A DNA stretch of 64,000 bases from Limnobacter sp. MED105 (lineage in GTDB: Bacteria; Pseudomonadota; Gammaproteobacteria; Burkholderiales; Burkholderiaceae_B). Of the stretch, positions 8,806 through 16,627 are shown in pieces. A model generated the notes under the pieces. The model ran no database searches and was not told the DNA's origin. It worked only from the letters and a program-made list of their open reading frames with translations. Every line of letters starts with the position of its first letter. Position 1 is the first letter of the stretch. Where the stretch lies: contig NZ_ABCT01000011.1 of the NCBI RefSeq assembly GCF_000170915.1, positions 54,219 through 118,218 on the forward strand, written 5' to 3'. The position numbers were made by a program, and so were the translations under genes.

Positions 8806-9621
8806 TTACCAGTAAATAAAAACAGACAGCACGTGCGTAATCAACGCCGCCAGAAGGCCAAATGACAATGGAACGTGGATGGATAGCCACAGCTCAAGCC
8901 AGTACCGTAAGTGGTAATAACGGCGCAATTGTTTCAAGGCGCGCAATCGCTGCACCTGGTTTCTGTACAGGTCAGAGAGGTTGTCAGCCTGCGTCATTTC
9001 CCGCTGCAGATAATTGACAGCATTCTCGGTGGCGCAGTCTTTAACATTCCCCCTGCGTTGGCTTTTGCGATTGGGGTAAATGCTTTGTTTGAGTGAAGCA
9101 GCGATAACACGCCCGACCATATCAGCTACATTCTTAAGCTGTTTTTGTGCCTCGCGGTCGAGGGTTTGAATTTGTTCCACTATTTGTTCGGGACTTTGGC
9201 GATTCAGAACGTTCGACATTTCAGTGGGATAACGCAAATAAAAACTGAGTCCCCAAACACCTGTGCCAATGGTTGCCATGGTCAGCACATACGCCAACGA
9301 ATGCACGTTCCAGCCAATCTGAAAGCCGGTGTGCAATGTTGCTACCACCGACAAAGCCAAGCCCAAATAAATATGTGCGGATACCCAGCCGCGTAGGTTG
9401 CCTGTTTCGTTGGCGTACTGGCGCTTGCGTACACCAAACCACATCAGCCAAACAATGAGTAGGGCACCAATGGTTCCCAGGGTATAGCCCAGCCAGGTTC
9501 CGCCATTGGCATTGATTCTTGGTTGATCGAAAAGGTAGGCAAACGATGAAATGAGCGTCAGCAGCAAGGCCCATTTCAGGAAAACAAATCGTTTGTAGTT
9601 GAACAGGTTGTCCTGAATCAT
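8806..9621 (-). CDS. Di-haem b-type cytochrome, integral membrane protein
   Basis: A 271-residue protein with about five membrane helices (about 15-31, 45-63, 80-98, 106-128, 245-270) and a charged, partly helical loop at about 130-240. Two helices each carry a histidine pair spaced by 14 residues: His83/His97 and His249/His263. This is the spacing seen in di-haem b cytochromes, where opposite histidines of two helices hold two stacked haems. Further histidines are His107 and His237. It is the first gene of the minus-strand cluster and is divergent from ccmI across 129 bp. The likely role is quinol oxidation or reduction in the inner membrane with electrons exchanged with the decahaem protein encoded 6 bp downstream. 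The exact family is not recognised. Confidence 0.75.
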   Translation of the reverse strand: MIQDNLFNYKRFVFLKWALLLTLISSFAYLFDQPRINANGGTWLGYTLGTIGALLIVWLMWFGVRKRQYANETGNLRGWVSAHIYLGLALSVVATLHTGFQIGWNVHSLAYVLTMATIGTGVWGLSFYLRYPTEMSNVLNRQSPEQIVEQIQTLDREAQKQLKNVADMVGRVIAASLKQSIYPNRKSQRRGNVKDCATENAVNYLQREMTQADNLSDLYRNQVQRLRALKQLRRYYHLRYWLELWLSIHVPLSFGLLAALITHVLSVFIYW

Positions 9622-9750
9622 GTGTTCAGCGCCTAGGCGAATGGTCAGAGGTAATGCTGCTCAGGGTTTACGCTTAATTCTGTATAGCCGTTAATGTTAC
9701 GTGATCATTGGTGATGTTAGTATCCCTACTTCATGTCTGGGGGTTAACAA
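9622..9750. promoter_or_regulatory. Divergent intergenic region between the cytochrome cluster and the ccm operon
   Basis: These 129 bp separate two divergent start codons and must hold promoters for both the five-gene cytochrome cluster and the ccm operon. The centre is AT-rich compared with the flanks. I could not find a convincing -35/-10 pair in either direction, nor a clear FNR/CRP-type dyad. A Shine-Dalgarno-like run of five G lies just before the TTG start of ccmI. Confidence 0.5.
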
Positions 9751-11001
9751 TTGAGTCTTGACGTGGCCTTTGTCGGCTTTATCTTCCTGTTTTTCCTAGT
9801 ATTTTGCCTGTATTTTGCGTGGAAAGGATTTTTTTTCTCCAATGATCAAAAAACCACGAATGAGGTAGGGTCTCTGGAAGAAAGCCCTGAGTGGCGGGCT
9901 TTTTTGAACCGGCGCCAGGAAATCGAAACAGACCCCACGCTCGACACTTCCAGTAAACAGGTATTGATCGACAATTGGCTAACCATGGCCAGCGAGAGCA
10001 AGCCGCACATGGCTTCGGCCGCAGTTGTTTCTCCCCTTCGTCCGTCTTGGGCGCGACCAAATACCATGTCATGGTTGATCGTGGCCAGTTTGGGGTTTGC
10101 AGTTTTGTTTACCTACCTCATTGGTGCAATACATCCCGGTGCGTTGAAATGGCCTGAAGCGAACTCAGTGAATGCGCTTGCGCCCAGTGTTGATCAATCA
10201 GTGGTTGCTTCCGCCGGGCATCCTGGCGATGGTGCCAGTCTCGAGGACCGGCTTGCGGGCTTGCAAGCAAGGCTTGCGCAGCAGCCTGATGATTTGCGTG
10301 GTTGGGTACTGCTGGCACGAACACATGCCTCCATGTCCAATTACCTTGAAAGTGCGAATGCTTTGAAAAAAGCGCTGGAATTAACGCCAGGGCATCCAGA
10401 CATTCTTGCGGATCTTGCTGACATGACCGCGATGGCACAGGGCAGGCAACTGGCAGGTGAGCCTGAAACTTACATTGCAGCTGCGCTGCAAAACGATCCC
10501 CGCCATGAAAAGGCGCTTGCCTTGGCTGCAAGTGCAGCGGAGCAAGCCGGTGACAATGACAAAGCGCAGGTGTACTGGCAATTGCTTAGCCAGGTTCAGC
10601 AAGCCAGTTTGAAAAATTCAAACCCAACGCCCGAGGACATTCTCACTTCCGTGAACGTCACTATTCCCGAGGCAGCCTTAAGTAGATTGAAAGAAAACTC
10701 TGCACTGTTTGTTTTCTTAAAGGCGCAGCCTGGCCCTGGCATGCCCTTGGCTGTGGTTCGTGTACCCGCATCTCAATTGACGGTGGGTGAACAGGCTGTG
10801 CGAATAGGGCCTGGTGACTTTATCCAGGAGGGTGGCGTTGCGGCCATGCCCGACACGGTTCATATTCAAGCACGTTTGTCGATTCAAGGCATGGCCCAAA
10901 CTGGTATGGGTGATATCGAGTCAAGTTGGCAAACGCTTTCCCGCAATCAACTCGCTTCAGGTGTGGATTTAAGTTTGCCGGAACTTACGGCCAATCGATG
11001 A
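9751..11001 (+). CDS. ccmI: Cytochrome c biogenesis protein CcmI (TPR apocytochrome chaperone)
   Basis: A 416-residue protein starting at a TTG preceded by a G-rich ribosome-binding site. It has a membrane helix at about 4-24, a cytoplasmic loop, a second helix at about 107-126, and a periplasmic part with TPR-like repeats at about 165-275 (LRGWVLLARTHASMSNYLES, ALELTPGHPDILADLAD). This is the CcmI/CycH layout: the TPR region binds apocytochrome c and hands it to the CcmF/CcmH haem ligation complex. It sits at the front of the operon, not the end as in many relatives. Its TGA overlaps the ATG of the next gene. Confidence 0.85.
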   Translation: MSLDVAFVGFIFLFFLVFCLYFAWKGFFFSNDQKTTNEVGSLEESPEWRAFLNRRQEIETDPTLDTSSKQVLIDNWLTMASESKPHMASAAVVSPLRPSWARPNTMSWLIVASLGFAVLFTYLIGAIHPGALKWPEANSVNALAPSVDQSVVASAGHPGDGASLEDRLAGLQARLAQQPDDLRGWVLLARTHASMSNYLESANALKKALELTPGHPDILADLADMTAMAQGRQLAGEPETYIAAALQNDPRHEKALALAASAAEQAGDNDKAQVYWQLLSQVQQASLKNSNPTPEDILTSVNVTIPEAALSRLKENSALFVFLKAQPGPGMPLAVVRVPASQLTVGEQAVRIGPGDFIQEGGVAAMPDTVHIQARLSIQGMAQTGMGDIESSWQTLSRNQLASGVDLSLPELTANR

Positions 11002-12320
11002 TGCATATTTCACTCTCCGCCACTCGTCTGCAAGTTAAAACGCAGGTACTGGAAGCAGCTGGTGTGGTGTTGTCCGGTCCAATCGGATTTGCATTAATGC
11101 CGGGTGAGATCAATGTGATTCGTGGTGGAAACGGCGTTGGAAAGTCGACCTTGCTGAGGTTGATGAGTAATGCGTTGCCGGGCCAGTGTGTTTTGTTCAA
11201 GCCCGAGTTTGGCCTGCGCGATGAATTGTTGGTCCACACACATCTGCAGATTGTGTTGGATCATTTGGGCGTTGACAGTGCCCAAATTGAACCGTTGCTT
11301 GACAGGGTAGGGTTGGCCAATTGGCAATACGAGCGAATTGGAACCCTGTCCTCAGGGCAACGTGCACGTTTGGGTCTGTGTACCTTGATGGCTGGGCAGT
11401 TCAGGGTGTGGTTGCTCGATGAGCCTCTGAATGCACTGGACCACCAAGGCGTTGCAACATTGGCCAGGGTGTTGGCCGCGCATTTACAGCGGGGTGGCAT
11501 TGTACTGATGGCCACACATGTGGATGCATCGGTATTAACACAGCACTTGGCGGGCGTCTCCGTGAAAGAAGGCAGGATTGACCAGGGTGCCTTGATCGGA
11601 GATTTCTCAACGGATGCTGGCGTGGGTGATGCTTGTACTCAAGCAATCGAGCAGGCCGCAAAAGTCAATTTGCGTGCATTGCTCAAACGCGATTGGGCGG
11701 TGGCTTTGGGCAATCCACAAGCCCTGTTGTGGGGTGCTTTGTTTCACTGGATGGTGTTGAGTTTTTTTGGAATCGGGCTTGGAAAGCCAAGCGCCGAATT
11801 TGCACAGGTGGCCGTGTGGGTCAGCTTGTTGCTCGCATTGATGTTGGGTGCCAAAGACTGGTTTGCAGACGATTACCGCACAGCTTGGCTTAGTTTTGTA
11901 TCAGGCCTTAATCCCGATAATATCGCTTTGTATTGGTTGGTGAGGGTTATATTTTTGGTGCTGTGCCAAGTGATCGTGCTGGTACCTGTTACTGGTCTGG
12001 TGGCGTTACAACTGGGTTTGCACGCCACGCAAACCTTCGACTTGGCCTTGGCTTTGAGCCTGGGTATTTGGGCTGTGGCACCTGTGTTGGGATTGATTGC
12101 CCTGTTGGTGATGTTGACCCGCGGTGGTGCAGTTCTGGTCTATTTGTTGGCTTTGCCATTGTTGGTCCCGGTTTTAATTTTTGGGCTTGAGGCCAGTCAG
12201 GCCAATGGCTTGGGTCGCAGTGCAATTGCACCGCTCGCTGTGCTTGCGAGTGTGGGAATGTTGGGTTATTTGCTCGGGCCTTTTGTGGCCAAGCGCCTTG
12301 TTGGTTTAATACAGGAATAG
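10998..12320 (+). CDS. ccmAB: CcmA-CcmB fusion: haem exporter ATPase joined to its permease
   Basis: One continuous frame of 440 residues from the ATG at 10998 (a second ATG follows at 11001). Residues 1-205 are an ABC ATPase matching CcmA: Walker A GGNGVGKST at 43-51, signature LSSGQRARL at 117, Walker B VWLLDEP at 137. Residues from about 222 to 440 match CcmB: LRALLKRDWAVALGNPQALL, a FADDYRTAW loop, and about six membrane helices. In most bacteria these are two genes, ccmA and ccmB. CcmAB with CcmC and CcmD releases holo-CcmE by ATP hydrolysis. No internal stop or frame change is seen. A longer in-frame start at 10926 lies inside ccmI and is unlikely. Confidence 0.88.
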   Translation: MMHISLSATRLQVKTQVLEAAGVVLSGPIGFALMPGEINVIRGGNGVGKSTLLRLMSNALPGQCVLFKPEFGLRDELLVHTHLQIVLDHLGVDSAQIEPLLDRVGLANWQYERIGTLSSGQRARLGLCTLMAGQFRVWLLDEPLNALDHQGVATLARVLAAHLQRGGIVLMATHVDASVLTQHLAGVSVKEGRIDQGALIGDFSTDAGVGDACTQAIEQAAKVNLRALLKRDWAVALGNPQALLWGALFHWMVLSFFGIGLGKPSAEFAQVAVWVSLLLALMLGAKDWFADDYRTAWLSFVSGLNPDNIALYWLVRVIFLVLCQVIVLVPVTGLVALQLGLHATQTFDLALALSLGIWAVAPVLGLIALLVMLTRGGAVLVYLLALPLLVPVLIFGLEASQANGLGRSAIAPLAVLASVGMLGYLLGPFVAKRLVGLIQE

Positions 12321-13015
12321 TGATGTTTGCACAGTTGGCTTCACCCCCCAAATTCCACGCCCTGGCCAGTTGGCTTTGGGTGTGGCTGCTCGCAGCGGGC
12401 GTGCTGCTGCTGGGGTTTGGTTTGTACACGGGTTTGTTTCTGGCTCCTGTCGATGGGCAGCAAGGCGAGGTGTATCGGGCCATTTATGTGCATGTTCCAG
12501 CCGCCTGGATGTCGATGTTCCTGTATTTGGTGGCCTGTGCCTATGCAGGTTTGAATTGGGTGTATCGCAGCGATGTATCTGCAGTGATGATGCGGGCTTT
12601 GTTGCCTACCGGTGCTTGGATGACTGTGTTGGCCCTGGTCACTGGTGCGCTGTGGGGCAAACCCACTTGGGGTACCTACTGGGTTTGGGATGCACGGATG
12701 ACTTCCGAGCTTTTGCTGTTGTTCATCTACTTAGGTCTCATTGCTTTGGGCCAACTGACCACCAACCCGGCCAAGGCTGATCGTGTGTTGGCTGTTGGGC
12801 TGTTGATTGGTGCTGTGAACATTCCCTTGATTTACCTCTCGGTGGTTTTCTGGAATACGCTTCATCAGGGTTACAGCGTGTCGATGAGTGGCAGCCGAAT
12901 TCACCCTGACATTGCCATGGGCATGTGGCTCAGCGTGTTGGGGTTCTGGTTGATTTGTGCCAGCTCGGTGTTGAACCGAGCGCGGCGTTTGTTGGTACAA
13001 AGGCGTTGGGTGTAA
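12320..13015 (+). CDS. ccmC: Haem handling protein CcmC
   Basis: A 231-residue integral membrane protein with about six helices and the tryptophan-rich WWD-type periplasmic motif (WGTYWVWDARMTS) that presents haem to CcmE. Conserved histidines flank it (YVHVPAAW before, FWNTLHQG after). The start is GTG 12320, overlapping the last base of the previous stop, or the ATG three bases on at 12323; the two cannot be told apart. It lies between the CcmAB fusion and ccmD, as expected for the CcmABCD complex. Confidence 0.93.
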   Translation: MMFAQLASPPKFHALASWLWVWLLAAGVLLLGFGLYTGLFLAPVDGQQGEVYRAIYVHVPAAWMSMFLYLVACAYAGLNWVYRSDVSAVMMRALLPTGAWMTVLALVTGALWGKPTWGTYWVWDARMTSELLLLFIYLGLIALGQLTTNPAKADRVLAVGLLIGAVNIPLIYLSVVFWNTLHQGYSVSMSGSRIHPDIAMGMWLSVLGFWLICASSVLNRARRLLVQRRWV

Positions 13016-13033
13016 AGGGCAGAAGGCAAAACA

Positions 13034-13207
13034 ATGATTCTTGATGCATGGCAAACAATTTGGGCTTGCGTAGGTTTAAGCCTCTTGATTCTGGTTGTGG
13101 ATGGTGTGTTGGCTGGCCGAGCAGGCCCCAGCAAAACCGATCTGGTTCGTCAAAAAAAGAGAGATGACCGAATGGTTGGGCTCGGTAAAGGGGTAGGCAA
13201 TGAGTAA
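13034..13207 (+). CDS. ccmD: Haem exporter subunit CcmD
   Basis: A small frame of 57 codons starting at ATG 13034 ([14 protein letters not shown]). One membrane helix (residues about 8-27) is followed by a basic tail (RQKKRDDR), the layout of CcmD. It lies exactly between ccmC and ccmE, 18 bp after ccmC, and overlaps the ccmE start by 8 bp. CcmD is needed for release of holo-CcmE from CcmABC. The sequence itself is poorly conserved, so position and topology carry the call. Confidence 0.8.
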   Translation: MILDAWQTIWACVGLSLLILVVDGVLAGRAGPSKTDLVRQKKRDDRMVGLGKGVGNE

Positions 13208-13607
13208 TGCACGCGCGCATCGCGCGGCTTGGCTGGCAGCCATTGTTGTGGTGGCTTTGGGTTTTGGTATTGCCTTGGTTAAAGTGTTTAACGAGAACCT
13301 GGTTTTTTTCTACACCCCCACTCAAATACTGGGTGGCGAAGTGCCCACAGGTGAAAAAACCTATCGCCTGGGTGGCATGGTCGAGGTGGGCAGCGTTCAA
13401 CGCGAGGCCGACTCATTGAAAGTTCGTTTCGTGGTCAGCGACCTGAACAACAAAGTGCCGGTTGAGTTCAATGGCATTGTTCCGGATTTATTCAAGGAAG
13501 GCACAGGCGTTGTCGCAGATGGCCAATGGGACGGCACCACATTCAAAGCCTCTGAGGTGTTGGCCAAACACGATGAAGACTACATGCCACCCGGAGTTGA
13601 GCAGTGA
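13200..13607 (+). CDS. ccmE: Haem chaperone CcmE
   Basis: A 135-residue protein with one N-terminal membrane helix (about 9-28) and a periplasmic OB-fold domain ([40 protein letters not shown]). The haem-attachment histidine is His124 in KHDEDY, with the conserved tyrosine four residues later (HxxxY type). It binds haem covalently and passes it to CcmF. It overlaps ccmD upstream and ccmF downstream (4 nt), so translation is probably coupled. Confidence 0.96.
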   Translation: MSNARAHRAAWLAAIVVVALGFGIALVKVFNENLVFFYTPTQILGGEVPTGEKTYRLGGMVEVGSVQREADSLKVRFVVSDLNNKVPVEFNGIVPDLFKEGTGVVADGQWDGTTFKASEVLAKHDEDYMPPGVEQ

Positions 13608-15595
13608 TCGCGTTGATATCCCAGTTCAGTTTGGCACTGGCCACTGTCTTGGCCCTGTTTGGTGCGGTGGCGGGGTTCGCCGCAGTGCGCGGCGTGTACA
13701 ACCATAATCCAGCAGTTCCTTTGTTGAAATCGATTCAACGCAATGTGTTGCTGGTCTCCGGGCTGGTCAGTACTGCTTTTGTTGGCTTGGTGTATTCCTT
13801 TGCTATCAGCGATTTCTCTGTTCGCAATGTGGCTGAGAATTCCAATTTGGCTTTGCCTGTTTTTTACAAGGTGGCTGCAAGCTGGGGTTCTCATGAAGGC
13901 TCATTTTTGCTTTGGGTGCTCATGTTTGCGGGTTGGACTCAAGCAGTGGCATGGGCCAAATTCGAGGTGTCTGCCTGTTTCAAAGTGCGCGTACTGGCCA
14001 CCTTGCAATTGGTGCTGGTGGGTTTTCTGCTTTATTTGTTAATTGCCAGCAACCCCTTTGAATACCTGTACCCCACACCTGTAGATGGAAGAGACCTTAA
14101 CCCGCTGCTGCAAGACATTGGCATGATCATTCATCCGCCCCTGTTGTACATGGGTTATGTAGGTTTCGCAGTGACCTTTGCTTTCGCAGTGGCAGGTTTG
14201 CTCGAGGGGCGCTTCGACATGACTTGGGCACGCTGGAGCCGCCCCTGGACCAATGTGGCCTGGGCCTTTTTGACCATGGGTATTGCCTTGGGCAGCTGGT
14301 GGGCTTATCGCGAACTGGGCTGGGGTGGTTGGTGGTTTTGGGACCCCGTTGAAAACGCATCCTTGATGCCATGGCTGGCGGGTACAGCATTGATCCACTC
14401 TTTGGCCGTGTCTGAAAAAAGGGGTGCCTTGCGCAGTTGGACTTTGCTGCTGGCGCTCACCACGTTTGCTTTGTCGCTGTTGGGTACATTTCTGGTTCGC
14501 TCGGGTGTGCTTACCTCGGTGCATGCTTTCGCAACAGACCCTGAACGTGGCGTGTTCATTCTTGCCTTGTTGTTTCTTGTGGTGGGTTCTTCCTACATTC
14601 TGTATGCCCTTAAAACAGGTGAGGTCGGGCAGGGTGGTAACTTCAAGGCCACTGGGCGCGAGTCGCTGCTGTTGTCCAATAACGTGCTGATGAGTGCTGC
14701 TTTGGTGGCTGTGATGTTGGGCACCCTTTACCCTTTGGTCGTCGAGGTGATTGGTGGTCGAAAAATGTCGGTGGGGCAACCTTACTTCGAGGCCATGTTT
14801 GCGCCTATTTTGTTGCCTGCGGTCTTACTGATGGCATTGGGCCCTGATTCACGCTGGCGCGAAACGCGTTTGGCGCAATATATCAAGCCGGGGGCGGTGG
14901 CTTTTGCTGTGGCTGTGCTGGTGTTGTTGGGCGCAGCGCTATTCAATGGTTATTTCAGCCTGTTGTGGGCTGTTGGTGTGGTGTGTGCGGTGTTCATGGC
15001 GGTGGCCACGCTGGCCCACGCAGCGGTGGCCACACGCAAAGCAGGGGCCAACATTCCCGAAAGCGGTTTGCTTTATCGCATACGCCGTTTGTCCTTGTCC
15101 TATTGGGGCATGGTGCTTGCGCATTTGGGAGTGGCGGTGTTTGTGGTGGGTGTCAGCTGGGTAAAAACCTTCGAGACTGAAACTGATTCTGTGCTTAAGC
15201 CAGGAGAAACCTCTGAAATTGGCCCATGGCGTGTCACTTTCATTGGCGTTGATTCCGTACAGAGGCAAAACCATGTGGCTGCTCTGGGCGTGTTCGAGTT
15301 GACCCGTGGCGATGGCACCTTGATCCACTTGCTGGAACCGGAGAAACGTCGCTATCAAAGTTCAGAGCAAATCATGACTGAAGCGGCCATTCACAGCGAT
15401 TGGTTTTCCGACGTGTACATCGGCCTCGGCGATGCAGTTCAAAGCAGTGAAAACGCCGGGGCGTGGGGCGTGCGCCTGTATTACAAGCCTTTGATCAACC
15501 TGATTTGGTGGGGCTGTGCGCTCATGGCACTGGGTGGTTTACTCACCGTATTTGATCGCCGTTATCGCCCCAGAAAGAATGCGGTGGCGTCATGA
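13604..15595 (+). CDS. ccmF: Cytochrome c haem lyase subunit CcmF
   Basis: A 663-residue polytopic membrane protein, the usual CcmF length. It starts at GTG 13604 inside the ccmE stop. It carries the WWD domain ([19 protein letters not shown]) with nearby histidines (IIHPP, ALIHSL) and a C-terminal periplasmic region before the last helix. CcmF takes haem from CcmE and, with CcmH and CcmI, joins it to the CxxCH of apocytochromes. The many multihaem proteins encoded divergently would be direct substrates. Confidence 0.96.
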   Translation: MIALISQFSLALATVLALFGAVAGFAAVRGVYNHNPAVPLLKSIQRNVLLVSGLVSTAFVGLVYSFAISDFSVRNVAENSNLALPVFYKVAASWGSHEGSFLLWVLMFAGWTQAVAWAKFEVSACFKVRVLATLQLVLVGFLLYLLIASNPFEYLYPTPVDGRDLNPLLQDIGMIIHPPLLYMGYVGFAVTFAFAVAGLLEGRFDMTWARWSRPWTNVAWAFLTMGIALGSWWAYRELGWGGWWFWDPVENASLMPWLAGTALIHSLAVSEKRGALRSWTLLLALTTFALSLLGTFLVRSGVLTSVHAFATDPERGVFILALLFLVVGSSYILYALKTGEVGQGGNFKATGRESLLLSNNVLMSAALVAVMLGTLYPLVVEVIGGRKMSVGQPYFEAMFAPILLPAVLLMALGPDSRWRETRLAQYIKPGAVAFAVAVLVLLGAALFNGYFSLLWAVGVVCAVFMAVATLAHAAVATRKAGANIPESGLLYRIRRLSLSYWGMVLAHLGVAVFVVGVSWVKTFETETDSVLKPGETSEIGPWRVTFIGVDSVQRQNHVAALGVFELTRGDGTLIHLLEPEKRRYQSSEQIMTEAAIHSDWFSDVYIGLGDAVQSSENAGAWGVRLYYKPLINLIWWGCALMALGGLLTVFDRRYRPRKNAVAS

Positions 15596-16161
15596 TCAAG
15601 AAACGCTTGCGCCTGTATTTGCCAATTTTGGTCTTGTTGTTTTTGGGTGTGTTTTTGCTGCGTGGTTTGTGGCTTGACCCCAAAAAATTACCCTCGGCCC
15701 TGATTGGCAAACCTGCACCTGCGGTAGTGCTGCCCGTGCTCAGCTTTACCGGGCCTGAAGCCGGTGCAGTGCAAATTGCCGACATTCAAACACTGCAAAA
15801 TATTGATGCACTAAAAGGCCAGCCTTGGGTGCTGAATGTGTTTGCATCCTGGTGCCAGGCTTGTCTGGTTGAGCACCCGCACTTTATTGCCTTGGCCAAA
15901 CAGAAAAAAATAAAGCTGGTGGGCTTGGCTTACAAAGATGATTTGGCCAACACCCGCCGCTGGCTTGCGCAATATGGCAACCCCTACGATTTGATTCTTG
16001 TGGACCAGCAAGGCCAGTACGGCATTGAATTGGGTGTGTATGGCGTGCCCGAAACTTTTTTGATGAGTGCCAACAACACCATTATTCACAAGCAGGTGGG
16101 GCCAATTCCCGCCGATTACTTTGACAGCATGGCACTGCCTGCCATCGAGGCTTCCCGATGA
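15592..16161 (+). CDS. ccmG: Thioredoxin-like CcmG (DsbE)
   Basis: A 189-residue protein with an N-terminal membrane anchor (about 7-24) and a periplasmic thioredoxin fold. The redox pair is Cys88/Cys91 in ASWCQAC, and the cis-proline lies in GVYGVPETF. It reduces the CxxCH cysteines of apocytochrome c, or CcmH, before haem attachment. It overlaps ccmF by 4 nt and ccmH by 4 nt. The spacing between residues 50 and 75 (GAVQIADIQTLQNID) looks slightly longer than in the E. coli protein. Confidence 0.94.
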   Translation: MIKKRLRLYLPILVLLFLGVFLLRGLWLDPKKLPSALIGKPAPAVVLPVLSFTGPEAGAVQIADIQTLQNIDALKGQPWVLNVFASWCQACLVEHPHFIALAKQKKIKLVGLAYKDDLANTRRWLAQYGNPYDLILVDQQGQYGIELGVYGVPETFLMSANNTIIHKQVGPIPADYFDSMALPAIEASR

Positions 16162-16574
16162 ATGTGAACGACCTGAATGCAGTTGAAAAAGAACAGTACA
16201 AGGAAGTGGCCAGCGAGTTGCGTTGCCTGGTGTGCCAAAACCAGTCGCTGGCCGATTCGCATGCTTCTTTGGCAGTCGATTTGAAAGAGAAAATCGCTGA
16301 ACAAATTCGCGCCGGAAAAACCAGTGAAGAAATCAAAAGCTACATGCAAGACCGGTATGGCGAGTTTGTGATCTACAAACCTGCTTACAGCATGGAAAAT
16401 GCGGTGCTGTGGCTGGGTCCTTTTGTGGTGCTGGTTATTGCCATGGTGCTGGCGCGCAAAGTGGGCAAGGGTTACAAAATACCGAAGGATGATATGCCCC
16501 CCACCATGGCCGGCGACAGTGACTGGGCAGAAAAACTTTACGACGACGCAAGAAAGCGCGAAGCGAAGAAATAA
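16158..16574 (+). CDS. ccmH: Cytochrome c maturation protein CcmH (short form)
   Basis: A 138-residue protein. The signature LRCLVCQNQ (Cys23/Cys26) near the N-terminus is the CcmH redox motif that forms a mixed disulfide with apocytochrome c. One membrane helix lies at about 76-97, followed by a charged cytoplasmic tail. It lacks the TPR part found in E. coli CcmH; that part is the separate ccmI at the front of this operon. It is the last gene before a strong terminator. There is no obvious cleavable signal peptide in the chosen start; a longer form is not supported because it overlaps ccmG. Confidence 0.92.
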   Translation: MNVNDLNAVEKEQYKEVASELRCLVCQNQSLADSHASLAVDLKEKIAEQIRAGKTSEEIKSYMQDRYGEFVIYKPAYSMENAVLWLGPFVVLVIAMVLARKVGKGYKIPKDDMPPTMAGDSDWAEKLYDDARKREAKK

Positions 16575-16612
16575 AAAAACCGAACCGTGATTGCTCAGGG
16601 TTCGGTTTTTTG
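16574..16612. terminator. Bidirectional terminator between ccmH and ettA
   Basis: A stem of AACCGAACC with its complement GGTTCGGTT, flanked by an A-run on the left and a T-run on the right, so it can stop transcription from both sides. It overlaps the ccmH stop codon and lies 16 bp before the end of the convergent ettA. Confidence 0.9.
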
Positions 16613-16627
16613 TATCAAACAACAGCT

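Noticed and set aside
10926..10997. Longer N-terminus for the CcmAB fusion
   Set aside because: It lies inside ccmI, has no ribosome-binding site, and ATGATG at 10998 overlaps the ccmI stop exactly as other junctions in this operon do.
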